Below, piece after piece: positions 13,601 to 25,438 of a stretch of DNA of 64,000 nt. Where the stretch lies: assembly GCA_023053545.1 (NCBI GenBank), contig JAKZAN010000002.1:3022375-3086374 (forward strand), written 5' to 3'. Positions within the stretch are counted from its first letter, which is position 1, and the number at the start of each line of letters is the position of its first letter. This DNA is from Lepidurus packardi. Lineage: Eukaryota; Arthropoda; Branchiopoda; Notostraca; Triopsidae. The translations under genes were made by a program, and so were the position numbers. The notes under the pieces were generated by a model. It was not told the DNA's origin, did not search any database, and saw only the letters and a list, made by a program, of their open reading frames with translations.

Positions 13601-16600
13601 AAGCTTACGTTTTATGACTAATATTTTATTGATATTTTTTACTTTTGCCGCATTTGTGGAGTACTATTCCACTGAAGAGAATTTAGGAACACGTGCACGT
13701 AGTTGGAACGAAGCGTCATCTAGTGGTGCCAAAATCAACTAACACAGTAAAAAGTTTTCCAAGCCACACGAAACAATCAAGACTACTCTATGTACTGTAT
13801 CCAGTTTGCTAGTCTAGTGTTGGAAATATTACTACAATTATAATAACAGTAATTGCGCGATATATATGTCATAGACCTCAGAAGCCGATACACCTGATGC
13901 GGTAAGAATAGGAGCTACCGAAGCCTATCCTAATGTACTAGGCTAATGTTATTATTTTAGCTGCTTCCTTTAGCGAAACCAATCCATTTCAAGATCAATA
14001 AAATTCTTCTGGTATCTCCGTCTCTTGGGCACAGTTTAATTTTTCCCGAGAATAAAAACAAGACTAACACGAACTCCCATCAGCGATAACAGCCTCGTCA
14101 AACGTCAAGATTACCCCCACTAGCAAATTGGCTGGGCTTTTCCTAAATGTCTTTCTGTCCAACAAAGAAAGCAAGTAAATTTAAACATTTGGCTCTCGCA
14201 ACGACAATCCTTAGCAATGAAGCTCAAAAGAAGAGACAATGAAAAGGGGAAGAGGTTCATAAAAATAACAGAATGACGTCAGAAAGCGAACGTCACCACG
14301 TTTGTTGGGGAAAAGGAAAACTTCCACCCCTTCAAGAACTTGAACCAAACTGTCCAACGGTAGCAAGTCTGTGAGCAAAAAGAGTAAGCTTGGGTTACTA
14401 TCAATCGATGAAAACGTTCGATGTCACCATTTTCGCCGACAGCAGCTCTCAAATCTCTCCCAATGCAATTCTCTCTCTTTCTCTGTTATTAGCATAGCAA
14501 TTTCTGTGAACAAAAATCTCCAAAAGTCTCTTAAAACGACGAAGACGACGCCAGCGGATGTCTAAAACAAAGTCTTGGGAACCCTTGCAGGCGAATCTTA
14601 AAGTAGCGTATCCATATTCATGTGGACTCTTGGGACCCGCCTCCATGTCAATACGAAGCAGTGCTTTCACTTGATACACCGTTGGATGCTTTTTCTTCTA
14701 TTACTACTCACTAATTACGTATCCACAAGGGAACCTAAGTGAAATCCTGACGTTGGAGTTGATCAACAACTTGAATGTATTCGAATTTAAACGTATTACT
14801 ACTTGAATATGGGCACTGTCCTTAAAAGGGCGTGGTCGATAACGACGTCCGATATATGCTGCATAAAATCAAAGCTAGACGAACTATAGGGCTTTGCAAT
14901 TAATGGATGACCTATATTGGAACAAAAGGGCGGGAAAAGGTCAAGGGCAAAAAGACGAAAGCCCTAAATGGGCACGCAAGTAATTGACTTTTCACGTCAC
15001 GTGACTTGGGAACTCATATTAGTGCCTCTGCTTTTTACTTGCAGCTTGAGAACCTCCTCAAGGAATACGAAATACAACCGCATGAGCTTCTTTTTAACAC
15101 CACTTCGGATATATGACCTGAATAAACTAAGCTATCCCAGAAACAAAGAACCCTGTTATCACGCAATGCTACAAGCTACAAGCCAATAACTGAACGCAGA
15201 AAGACTAAAAACGGAGATCCAAAAAAAACGTCTATGAGACTTTTCAATCCCGATATCCACCGGTAGTCATACTATGTCCAATAAATCTGAAGTCACTCAA
15301 CACTATATTTTCTTCTGGAAGATCTCTCCTAAAATATAAAATTGTAAAATTGTGGAAATTGATTTTCGGCAACTTTCAAGAACCGTTTAGGAGCTATTTG
15401 CGTGCCATATCGATATACAGTTCATTTGTTACTTGAAGCACAAAATATGCAATGGTTTACAAAGGAAAAACTTGTGCTGTGTTAAAGCCTACACTTTATT
15501 TGATATTAAGTAAAGCAAAGGGGAAAATACGCATTCTAACTTGAATGATGTCATACGAATATTTGTAACCGATGTAAATCTGATATCGATCGTTAAAACG
15601 TTGAGATTACTTAAGTTCACATCCTTTTTTGCTTGTTTGTGACGTCAAAAGATTCGTAATCAGACCCTCCTCTCAAGTACGAAGGCATTCACCCCCCCCC
15701 AAATCTAATCCCCTGATTTTCGCAAGTTTTAAACTTGCCTTTTAATTCGCAACTTGTTATCATTTAAATTTTTAAGCGCTCTTGAAACTAAAGTTTGGAA
15801 TTAACTTTTAAACAAACTTTTAACTCATTTAAAATATCGCACTTCTACGACAAATATATTGCAATTTTTTATTAAAATTTCCTTTTTAGAACGCCAATTT
15901 AAAAAATTCGATGTACATTTTTAAGTCTGCTGATTTATGTTGTAGAGTGCTTCCGAATTCTGTCTTTATAAAGTAAAACAATAGCATTGAGCAACTTAGT
16001 TACTTGTAATTTAATGTTTACTAGAAAGCAGCCTACATTTTTTAAAAATAACTTTCCACACAATACCTCTGTATCCAATCTTTCTCTCATCGTCGAAACT
16101 TGTCTATGCAAATCTGCAAAATTCCTAAATTAGGTAAACACTAGTCTCCCAGACTATAAGTTCATACTAAAACACAACAAGGTCCACTACAAAGCTATCT
16201 CACAGTGCTTATTTAAGGTAAGTCCAATCGCTGAACGACCCTAACAATGAAACTTTAACAGTTCAGCAGACGACACAGTACAACACGAACGACACACGCC
16301 ACGTCAGAACGGGAAAAAACAAAACAGAACCTAAACGAAGATGGTCTACACAATCTGTTCCTTGTTCTCGGCAAGTGGAAACCGCCGATTTCCCATACAA
16401 ACACACCCAATGTATGGATACTTGTTAAAGAAACCGACCAATCTTTAAAAACAAGACGTTACCCACACACATCCGATCCCGTCAATGCGTTTCACGAGAC
16501 TGCGGAACGTCGACGGACCGTTGGAGAAGCCAATGCGAGGCTTTTAAGATTCATATGTACGCTGAAATAATAATCTCTATCCACGACAAGCACGTCACAG

Positions 16601-19600
16601 TTCAATACGACTTGCTATTCTAATAAAAAAAGGTCCTAGTTCCCTTGTTTTGTTCTCATTTAAACGTTCTAGCTTCGTTCTGAAGAAATGCATATTCATC
16701 TAGACTATAGGAACTTCCAAGAACGAAAAAGGGCAGTAGTTCTGTAACTGCACATTTAAGTACATGAAACATTCACTAACCCAAAGGGGGACGATAAGGA
16801 AAATATAGAAAAGAAAATCTATAAGGCTAATGTAACCGCAACGCGAAAAACGTGCAAGAGATTCTTGTTGTAGAAAATTGTATAAGATATCTTGCGGAGA
16901 CATTGAGTAAATAAAAAAAAAAGGTTACCAGGGGCACTGCAATGCGTTTCTATGGCGGAAATGTTTTCGGAAACACGAACACGCAGCCTAAAGTTAATAT
17001 ATAAAGTTTTGGCAACAATAACGGTTGATTGGAACCTCGATGATTTCGGTGAACTTTTTCATTGCCATGGTCATATTACATCCTCACAGAAACGTTTAAC
17101 AACCTTCTTATGGCGCTTCCCATGTTAAATCGATAGCGAAACGCCAGAGAGAATGAGTGATTCCGTTTATGTGATGGCCTCTTCACGTTCTTTTAACTAC
17201 TTTCGTTTTTTCCTTATAAGCGTGCGTGACCATTCACGGTAAAAGATCCATAATTGAAATCGTTATATATCGTTAATAACTTTATAAATCTTTTAGAAAT
17301 TAGAAAGTAATAGCTGAATTCCTTCCAAAAAAATTTCGTTTGTAAGCAGTTTAGACAAATCTAGAAACGCAGGTTTATGTTCATACAATCGATTATAATC
17401 ATGTTTGAACAAATACGTTTGCATAAAAGTTTACGTTTTGAACCATTAATTGGCCTTTTCACACAACGTTTTAGGAGCTTTACAAAGTTCTTGCTCATTA
17501 ATAATAAACCCAAAAAGCTGAAAGGTTTACTCGACAGCTATTGAACCTCTCATGCAACTAATATCGCTTATAGTCCAGCCTGTCAAGCTTTTACCACTGC
17601 TAGACCAGCCCACCACGCCCCTTTCATTTCTATTTTGCCCTAGAACAGACAACGCCTGAGCTGCTCCCCTCTCTCTCTCACTCCCTGATAATTTCTATTC
17701 AAGGAACGTCCATTGTCAGATGCAAATTCATTCAATAAAACTGCTAGCTCATGTGCCAAGATTTGTGCCTAGTCTCCAGGCAACACACGGTTAATAAAAA
17801 CCATCGCCAAGGCCAACCAGTACCGCACAGCATCCAACTAGAAAGATGCAAATGTGTACAAAAAACCGCTCCCTAATATGGCCATCAGGCTAAATTGCAG
17901 TTGAAACACTTAAAACGGGGTGTGGATGACCTTTCCAACATGGAAACCTACGAAAACGACGAAGGATACAATAGAAAAGAAAACAATGCTATCGACACAT
18001 CACACATCAAGGAAAATTAAAGTCATTCTTTCAACTGACACAAAAGCACCGATTTCTTTCTTTACACACGAAAGAGTGACAAATTAAGTAGCCCTTTTTT
18101 TCGCGCAGAACTATAACCTCAACTTTCCTTATCAACTTATCCAAAAAAATCCCCATAAACAAATCTCCCTTTTCCTGTCTTGTTCTTCAAGCCATGAGAT
18201 AAGTTCAAGAAACGCCACTCGCATGCATTCTATCTTGCTTTTTCGATTATGTTCTCTTTTCCAGAGTTCTTTCTCTTCCCCTGTGTCAAGTCTGTCTCAT
18301 ACTAGCACACATCCTTTGGAACCACTTTGCTTTGATCTATGAGACCCAGATTCTGCCAACCTCGACCGCTTCGAATAATCCATCTGTTTAACGACTAAAG
18401 GTAATCTAGGATAGTCAACCTTTTCTTTTTTCTTGTTTTCTTCTTCGCAAATGCTGGAAATGTTCGAAGCTCAGATCTACCTAAAGCTCAGATAGCATTT
18501 CAAATATCCTTAATGAGGTTTTATGTTGGTGTTTACCATTTGTAATGTATTATGTATACCTGACTTGGTGTAATATGCGATGTGGCAACGCTAGACACGG
18601 CATTTTTCTTATTCTTGTCAGAACTATGCGAGCTAGATGCATTTGATGTCTCGGATGATGGAACTGGGGAGCCCGCTTTGTTTTTCGACGTGTTTTTAGA
18701 CACTGAGCCTGACGAAGTTATCTCGATACTTTGCTTATTACCCATTTCGATAAACTTTTTCGTCCGTTTGCTAGCTTTTTACTTCTTCTGTTTAAACGAA
18801 GAGTTCACTTAGTTTGTTTCGCTCTAACTGTTTCTTTGATGTGTTTGTCCTAAGGGAAGTTTATGGCGCAGTCAACACAACGAACACAACTCGGACACCA
18901 AATATGAAGTTTTGAATGGAAGCTGGCTAGATGTGACCGTGTATGATAGAGGACGTATATGCAAGACGTTCGATTGAAAACTGGCAGTCGAATGGGAATC
19001 TTGCAGCTTTCCGGTTTATTTAACCTTTCGGGGAGGGCCGAGTCGTTATCGGTCAGGTGGCCTGTATACAGCCTTTTATCAGTGAAATTTAACTCCGATG
19101 TTTATCAGCAAAAAAAAAAAAATGAACGAGATTGCAACCAGTGTCTACAAAAGATTTCCTCAAGGCGGATGTTTTTGTAGTGTCTGTTAATTCCAATAAA
19201 AATGAACGTCAGATTTGATTTTCTACGCATTCATTTTGTTTCGCTGTTTTTTTTTGTTAGAAGAGGTTCTCTTTCGTTGAATATCGATAGTTAAGGCTGC
19301 TAATTGCCCAAGTGACTAGAGAGAAAAACATACCGGCGAATTTGGATGAAAAGGAAAAGCAGACGAGAGAAAGAGAGAGAGAGAAAGAGAAGAGGGGGGA
19401 GGGAGGCAAAGTGCTGGAGAGTTATTTTCAGATACAAGAAACCCCAATGAGGAAACAGGACTATGGAATGTTCATAAATAAAATAAGGTCCCAGCTCGTT
19501 CAACACGAATATGCCGAAGAAGCGATTTGTGCCAGCAGAACACAAGGAATAAAACTTCTCTGCAAATTGCGAAAGAATTTGCGTTTCTCGTTTCTCACGA

Positions 19601-20098
19601 GATAAGGGCCAAGAACTTTGTTTGTCAACAAGGCGATGAGCCAATTTTGTTTATCATCTTACGCTTAATCTAATTAGAAGAAAAACCATAATATAAATAT
19701 GTTCAAACAGTCCAGAAGTTTTGTCAGTTGAAATCTTACAAACCCAAATGTCCTATATAAGCTAAGTTCCTGGATTGTTTGTGGTAATATCGCCATCTTT
19801 ACTGATCAGTCCAAGCCTTAAAGGTAAAAGTTAAGATCAACAGTGTAGTTATTGTACTGTTGATCAAGTATTCTGTTGGGAGACTGGAGAAAGTAACAGA
19901 AATCAAAACAGCTGTGTATGAAATGCTACTTACTCGTTCCAATTTTTGGAAATATTCGCGGAGGAAAGACACGGGATTATCCGGTCGGCTAACACATAAT
20001 TGCACGATGCAGTCTTTGAGAATTTGCTGGATATTATGGCGCTGAACATAAGCTTCACATTCACGAAGGCTTTGCTCTTCATCCAAGTTGGCCGCCAT
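10687..20098 (-). CDS. PKA-R1 (PRKAR1): cAMP-dependent protein kinase type I regulatory subunit, 4 coding exons, 376 aa
   Basis: Exons: 20098-19934, 13002-12643, 12497-12065, 10859-10687 (1131 nt, phases 0/0/1). Residues 1-55 form the type I dimerization/docking domain (Cxx[16 protein letters not shown]), which binds A-kinase anchors. RRGGIS near residues 88-93 is the pseudosubstrate that occupies the catalytic cleft. The two cyclic-nucleotide-binding domains keep their phosphate-binding cassettes, [14 protein letters not shown] (about 192-205) and [14 protein letters not shown] (about 319-332), each with the essential Glu and Arg. The length matches mammalian RI-alpha (about 381 aa). The first intron is almost 7 kb and holds a candidate alternative first exon (18560-18745). 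The 5' end is divergent from the RhoGDI gene, about 0.7 kb between start codons. The product holds PKA inactive until cAMP binds. Confidence 0.95.
11041..12064 (-). other. PKA-R1: PKA-R1 intron 3 (part), AT-rich, no feature seen
   Basis: The intron between the last two coding exons runs 12064-10860. This AT-rich part has short runs of AAT and TAA trinucleotides (for example around 11440-11465). I see no coding or structured element. Confidence 0.6.
13003..18559 (-). other. PKA-R1: Large PKA-R1 intron (part), no gene recognised
   Basis: 5.5 kb of intron between the second coding exon and the alternative first exon. I looked for coding exons on both strands and found only short frames without family features, such as one at 14449-14679. 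A poly-C run lies near 15692-15701. Because the alternative first exon lies just upstream on the minus strand, its splicing and enhancer elements may sit here, but I cannot point to one. Confidence 0.5.
18560..18745 (-). CDS. PKA-R1 (alternative N terminus): Candidate alternative first coding exon of PKA-R1 with N-myristoylation signal
   Basis: A 186-nt open exon on the same strand as PKA-R1, inside its first intron. It begins MGNKQS and ends TPSQ immediately before a GTATAC donor in phase 0. The PKA-R1 second exon (13002) also begins in phase 0, so the two join cleanly as [11 protein letters not shown]. Gly2 with Ser6 fits the N-myristoyltransferase consensus. The remaining 60 residues are Ser/Lys/Asn-rich and probably disordered. 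The resulting isoform of about 383 aa would keep the pseudosubstrate and both cAMP domains but lose the dimerization/docking domain. Seen: the ORF, donor and phase. Inferred: the splicing and lipidation. It could also be a chance ORF. Confidence 0.55.
18746..19933 (-). other. PKA-R1: PKA-R1 intron 1 upstream part, with GA microsatellite
   Basis: Intronic sequence between the two alternative first exons. If the MGNKQS exon is used, its promoter should lie in the higher-coordinate half of this stretch. A purine-rich (GA)n tract occupies about 19360-19405. I see nothing else. Confidence 0.5.
19360..19405 (+). repeat. GA-rich microsatellite
   Basis: Nearly uninterrupted GAGA/GAAA purine tract within PKA-R1 intron 1, read directly from the sequence. 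Confidence 0.8.
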
Positions 20099-20529
20099 CT
20101 TTATACACTACTGGTCGGCCGAAATTGTTAAGTCTCTCTGGGCGGTCAGGGGGGGGGGCTGTGCTGTGCGATCTTTTCGGGGCTTAGAGGCAACGCCTAT
20201 TTCTCCCTTCAAGGGAAAAATGAACAACCAACTTGGCTTAAAGAAATCCGCGCGTTTAAGCAAACAATGTTTCAGAGAGGAAAGATGCTCGATAAATTTG
20301 AAGGGAACCGAAAAATTAAGTTTAATAGAAATGTTGTCTATTTATATCCGATAGCTAGCCTCTCGAATAAATTTCCCTACGGTATATTACAAGTCTGAAG
20401 TCAGACAGCGTATGCCATCTATTGACAAGGTACTCAAACCCTTGCTTAGTTTCTTGAGTAGATCAAGTTTGTTCAGTTGGAAGAAAGAAGGCTCGGCGTG
20501 GTTTCTTGGCAGTTATTGTATTTTAATCG

Positions 20530-20757
20530 GTAAGTTTTAAAACTGGTAAAATAGTATAGAGTGTGGGATCAGAAATTGAGTCTGATTAAGTGGGTTTAAA
20601 AAGAGAAACTTTTTGTTTGTGAGACTTAATTAAGGAATTTTGGGTGGAGGTAGGCAAACAAAATTGAGCGTTTGGTTTGTTATCAGTTTCTCAGTTCCGG
20701 CCCACTCGATAAGGTTGAACTCCCTTAAACTGACCATAGTTTGCCTCTCTGTTGTAG
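20530..20757 (+). other. ARHGDIA-like: Probable 5' UTR intron of RhoGDI
   Basis: A GTAAGT donor at 20530 and a pyrimidine-rich CTCTGTTGTAG acceptor ending at 20757 lie just ahead of the start codon at 20778. This leaves a 20-nt leader before the ATG. The ORF that begins upstream within this stretch reads through the acceptor but shows no homology, so I treat it as untranslated. Confidence 0.5.
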
Positions 20758-20777
20758 AGTTGTCGAGACTTTTGGAA

Positions 20778-21614
20778 ATGTCAGAAGAAAAAGAGCAAGA
20801 AACTGTGACCCCAGCAGAAGAGCAGGAAGAATTAGACGCCACTTATTGCCCTCCACCTCAGAAATCTTTGGATGAGATCTTAGCTACCGACCAAGAAGAT
20901 GAAAGTCTTCGCAAGTACAAAGAAGCGTTACTCGGTATTGCTACCTCCGCCAAGATTGTCGTAGGTAAGCGAACCTAAGTGACTCACCGTCGATCAATTA
21001 AGTCTTGTCTCCGCCTTCAGCGCTAATTACCTTTCGACTTAACATAGATCCTGCGGATGCCCGACATGTTTTGGTCCGTAGATTGGCTTTACTTAGTGAA
21101 GGCGCCCCTGTTATGGAATTGGACCTTACTGGTGATTTAAGCCAGCTCAAGAAACAAGTATTGCTTCCCGACATCATTCGTTTAAGTCTGACAGCTTTTA
21201 TCACGTTTTTCTCCCTTTTCTAGACGTTTACTATCAAAGAGGGTGTGTCCTATCGTATTCGCATTGATTTCCACGTCCAACATGAGATCGTCCATGGCTT
21301 AAAATACGTCCAAAAGACTTATCGGTCTGGAATCCAAGGTAGTTAAAGAAAGAAAAAAGTCCTGTTGAGGTTCTGTTTATAATTCTTTTTTTTTTTTGGT
21401 TTTGCAATTCGCAGTGGATAAAATGAGTCATATGGTAGGGAGCTACGCACCTAAACTGGAGCTCCAGTCCTACACTACTCCGTCTGAAGACTCTCCTTCG
21501 GGTCTTTTAGCCCGTGGCCACTACAATGTAACTTCCCTTTTCACAGACGACGACAAGAACGAGCATTTGAAATGGGAGTGGTCTTTTGAAATCAAGAAAG
21601 ATTGGTCCAAGTGA
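20778..21614 (+). CDS. ARHGDIA-like (RhoGDI): Rho GDP-dissociation inhibitor, 4 exons, 212 aa
   Basis: Exons: 20778-20964, 21021-21157, 21224-21338, 21415-21614 (639 nt). The first about 70 residues are acidic and hold the flexible N-terminal arm (LDEILATDQEDESLRKYKEALLG) that binds the switch regions of Rho GTPases. The rest is the immunoglobulin-like beta-sandwich that sequesters the geranylgeranyl tail. Family blocks include FTIKEGVSYRI, HEIVHGLKYVQKTY, DKMSHMVGSYAP, and the C-terminal HLKWEWSFEIKKDW. The length matches vertebrate RhoGDI (about 204 aa). The protein extracts Rho/Rac/Cdc42 from membranes and holds them soluble and GDP-bound. Start choice: MSEEKEQE is the first Met after a probable UTR splice acceptor. 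Convergent with ELAC2, 467 bp between stop codons. Confidence 0.96.
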
Positions 21615-22041
21615 GTTATCATTGGCAAGAAGCAACTTTCAAGAGAACTCGTTTCATGAAAAATTGTTTTTTTTATGTGTTTTGAAAAATGAAAAAAAAA
21701 ATGATCATGCTAATTGATGGAGACATATGCAAATTTGCTGCCTTGCCTTGCTTTTCTGTTGTGCTCGGTCTTTCGCCTTTTTGCTCCACTTTTGTACGGC
21801 CAAAAAACTATTCCAACCAGTCCAGCATTGCTAAAGGTTGATTTTTCCTTTTTTAAAGCGTTTTTTTTATTTCAATAGGTGCTATGCAAATGTTCGCTAA
21901 CCAACAACTTATTTCTTAATGCAATTTCTGAGTTTTTTCCCTAATTAGGTTATCTTAAAAAAATCGTTTTCCCTAGTCATGTGCCAGACTTTCTTATCTA
22001 TCCTTGTTTCTTGCGCAAGCTCATCTCCCTCTCTCAAACCT

Positions 22042-22047
22042 AATAAA
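22042..22047 (+). terminator. Candidate polyadenylation signal of RhoGDI
   Basis: A canonical AATAAA on the plus strand, 428 nt after the RhoGDI stop and 35 nt before the ELAC2 stop region. If used, the two convergent transcripts would be separated by only tens of bases or overlap. Other A-rich sites exist, so this is tentative. Confidence 0.4.
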
Positions 22048-22081
22048 TTCGGTATGAAATGACTGCGCATTTATTATTCGG

Positions 22082-25000
22082 TCAGATCGGGCCTGGCTTA
22101 CCGCCAGTAATAAGTTGGGTGTCTTTCAACTGCGCGTTTTGCGTCCGTAAGAGACGTTTAGCCATTTTGTGCTCCATTTCTTCGTAATGCTCGGCGAACA
22201 TGAGCTTCAACGTTGGCAGAAATAACGGCAGGCAGTTAAGATCACAAGGTCGAACCTAAAAAAAAATCACAGAGATAAGTTTTAATGATCAATTCTTGTA
22301 TAATGAGACGAACTAAAAATGTTACCGCCATGTTATCGAAAGCAATTCCCACGTTTCGGCCAAAGGCTTCCGAGAAAACGGGGACTTTGGCATAGCGCTG
22401 GCTGAAATGAGTGAGTAGCGTGAACTTGGCGCTCATTTTCTTGCCCATTTCAATGGCTTGTGAAGTCGTGCTGTGCGTTTTAAGTAAGGCTTCGGTTTCT
22501 AAACCGTCTTCCATGGTACTCTCATGAATAAGCAAATCGCAATCGCGACCTAAAAACAAATATACAAATTTAAACGTTACTAGAGGACAACTTGACAACT
22601 CAAAGGTACCAAAACCGTATATAGACATTTTGGCTGACTCTTGTACTTTAAATATTCTAAGAAGGATGAACTTAATCTTAAGTGTTGCTAAACTACCACT
22701 CAAGAGTTATGAACATGTAAAGTTTACGTCGTGAAGTAGCGAAAGAGACATGGCGTGGCTTACGAGCACTCGGTAACCATGGCCACTGTCTCTCTCGCCA
22801 TGTCACACAGCCACGTGACTCAAAAAAAAATGTTCTTAAAAAACTTTGCTATTATTTCGAGCGTGATGGACTGAAAACCTACCAATAGTGACAAGGTCTT
22901 CGCAGGGCATCGTATCACCGGAGTAAACCATTTTGAAGCCATTAGCGAAGTTTAAGGCTATTCCAAATGCGTTGGGACAGTGTTTGACAAAGGTGGTGAT
23001 CACACGGGCGTTCAAACAAGCATAAGTGGCCTCGCAAGCGTCTTTTTCTTGAGCTGCCAGCTTCGTATTTGGAACTAATTCGAAGTCTGAAAGCAGCGGT
23101 TCAAAATTACGGTGATATAACGAGAGCCAATGGGTTATCTGATGAGGAGCTATCAAGAGCAGCTTTTTAGCGTTAAAGGCTGGGCCACTGTGGGCTAAAG
23201 CTGCTTTTCGAGCTTGTAGTAAGCCAATAAGGCCGATATGATGATCGGCGTGGAGATGAGATACGTAAATGGCATCCAAATTCGACATCACGTGACTGAC
23301 TCTAGGTCCAAAGTAACGTACCAATTGCCCATAAGTGCCTTCCCCACAATCCAACAGCAAAAACCGGTCTAGACTGAAAAAATAAAAATCGCTAATTAAT
23401 AAACAAAAATAGTAATTGTAGGTTTAAAAAGGCGGAAATGATAAAAATAAAGTAATTTTTGAACAACGCATTTAGAGATTGCGAGAATAATTCGACGTTT
23501 TAGCGCAATGAAGGCTTATCGCTTTGGCTTAGGTGGCTGAGACTTACCTATGTTCCACTAAGATGGCGCTAGTATTCCTTGTTTTGTTCGGAATACAAGA
23601 GCCCGTGCCCATGAAGATAATCCGCGGGTATTCTCTCTCATCTGAAGGTTTTACGTCTTTCAAATCTTGCTGAAGCCTTTCCAGCGCCTCAGAAAAGCCT
23701 GAAACGGCTCTGGATTCTTCCACGTATTGTTTCGGGTTTAATCCGAACATAGCAGATCTGGAACGCAAATGTAGAATTATAAAATGACTTGCTTTTATAG
23801 TCTTTTACCTGTCAAGGCCCAACTTGGGACGCAAATGATAATTTAGTAACGTTTCGCCAGAGATAAATTTTACATCCAAGTGACTAGTACGGGGAACGGT
23901 TTCACCCAACATTGGAAAGATTTGCGGATGCAGCTCATGGAGCTTATATTGGACTCTATGGACTGCCTCACTACCTAAGCCCCGCCCACATTGGTTCGTC
24001 CCATGATCGTCTACGCTAGATTCGCCCAAAAAGAGATGAATGGTGGAATCAGGAAATTTTGCCATCCAAGATTGGTAAATTGGGGTTTGGACTATGGCTG
24101 CCGGTGTGAAATGGGCTACAATTTCAGCTTCTTGATTGTTACTATCTGGGGAACTCGACTGGTACTTTGTTAATACCGGGTTTGAGCTTAAAGGATCCAA
24201 AAACTCCTCTGAAGGGCAGTCCACCACTACAAAATAAAAGAAAAACTGACTTCAATGGATTAAGAACGTTAGAATTTTGTCATTTTTTTTTTACCAATGA
24301 AAAGAGGGCCAGGATCGTTGGGCGAACACACTTCTGATGATCTGATTAGTTCGCCTGAAGGTAAATTGATATCTTGTCCGTTTTTTAGCAATCCCAGCAA
24401 TGGTCCGGCTGGTATGTTCTTTTCAACGCACTTTTCAAACAATAGCATGCCTGGTTTGGGCTGAATCTTGCAAACGTACGCAATACTGACGTCAGCGGAC
24501 GCAAAAGGCACGCCTCCATTGCTTTGAGTGTCTAATTTAGCTTTCTTTGGGTTTTTCTTCTCGTTGGCGTAGTAATCAACTTCATCTCCCGAGTCGGAAG
24601 ACGACTGTTGCAGTTCTGGGCTCGTTTTTGAAGTCATTGGCTTCCACAATGGGACGTACGTCACGGTCATAACAGTATCTTCGAACCTGGAATCGTTAGC
24701 GGCATTTACGGCACTGATTTCGAGATCTTTGAGTATGATAAACCGTCTGGCAGACTCAAAGAGGCTTAACTAAAAAGACACTTGTAAGGTTTTTCTAAGC
24801 AGAAACAGAGTAATTTAAATCTAATGTACTATTCGTGGAGCACCATGAAGGTGGATATGGGGAACTCCTACGTCTTGGATTGTCAAGGCAACACCGGGTA
24901 AGCCACCCATGTTCTTCCAACTGGTGTGGGTGATGAAAATATGCTCCAACCTGGCTAGTTTCATCTTGTGTTCATGGGCAAGACGTTGAGCACCTTCTCC

Positions 25001-25438
25001 GCAATTGAATAAATATCTTAAAAAATTATAAATTGGTTAATTAACCTAGGAACGTTTTAAACGTGTTCAAAATCACCTGGACTGGTCTGTGAAAACGTAC
25101 AAAGAACGAGGAGCTCCATGTGCACCACTTCCCAGAACTTGCAAAGTTATGGTACCTGGAATATACTTGGAAACTTGCTGTTTCTTGGACTGTCTTTTAG
25201 CCTGTAACTCTCCCACGTGTTTTGATTCTTTGGGCATTTTCAGAAGGAAGTCATTTAATTTAGTTTTCTTATATTCAGCTAAAGAAGCCTGAATTGTAGA
25301 AAACAACTGCCTGGGGACTGGAGGAATGGCGAAATCGAAATTTTTTATGGGGTTTAGGAGGATAAATCTAAAAAATTTAAGTTTGCAGTTAAGGTTAAGG
25401 GTCATGAAGAGGACAGATAACTGAATTTTATTACACAT
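22082..25438 (-). CDS. ELAC2: Long-form tRNase Z (zinc phosphodiesterase ELAC2), 8 exons, about 846 aa
   Basis: Exons: 25438-25077, 25016-24830, 24769-24295, 24226-23809, 23757-23548, 23373-22883, 22549-22326, 22255-22082 (2541 nt, phases agree). This enzyme cuts the 3' trailer from pre-tRNA. Long forms are two fused metallo-beta-lactamase halves. The N-terminal half keeps [11 protein letters not shown] but has HTSWKNM where the zinc motif would be, as expected for the inactive half. The C-terminal half has [12 protein letters not shown], the zinc motif HLHADH (near 590-595), [18 protein letters not shown] and LTHFSQRY, so it should be catalytic. The tail is Glu/Lys-rich. Start: the first Met gives a basic, Ser/Leu-rich N terminus that could be a mitochondrial presequence; an internal Met (KMPKESKH) could give a nuclear form. 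An upstream first exon spliced at the TTTTTTAG near 25369 is an alternative. The 5' end is therefore less certain. Confidence 0.93.

Noticed and set aside
14449-14679. Minus-strand frame of 76 aa in the PKA-R1 intron
   Set aside because: No splice-site pair in a fitting phase and no recognisable family; composition is like spacer sequence.
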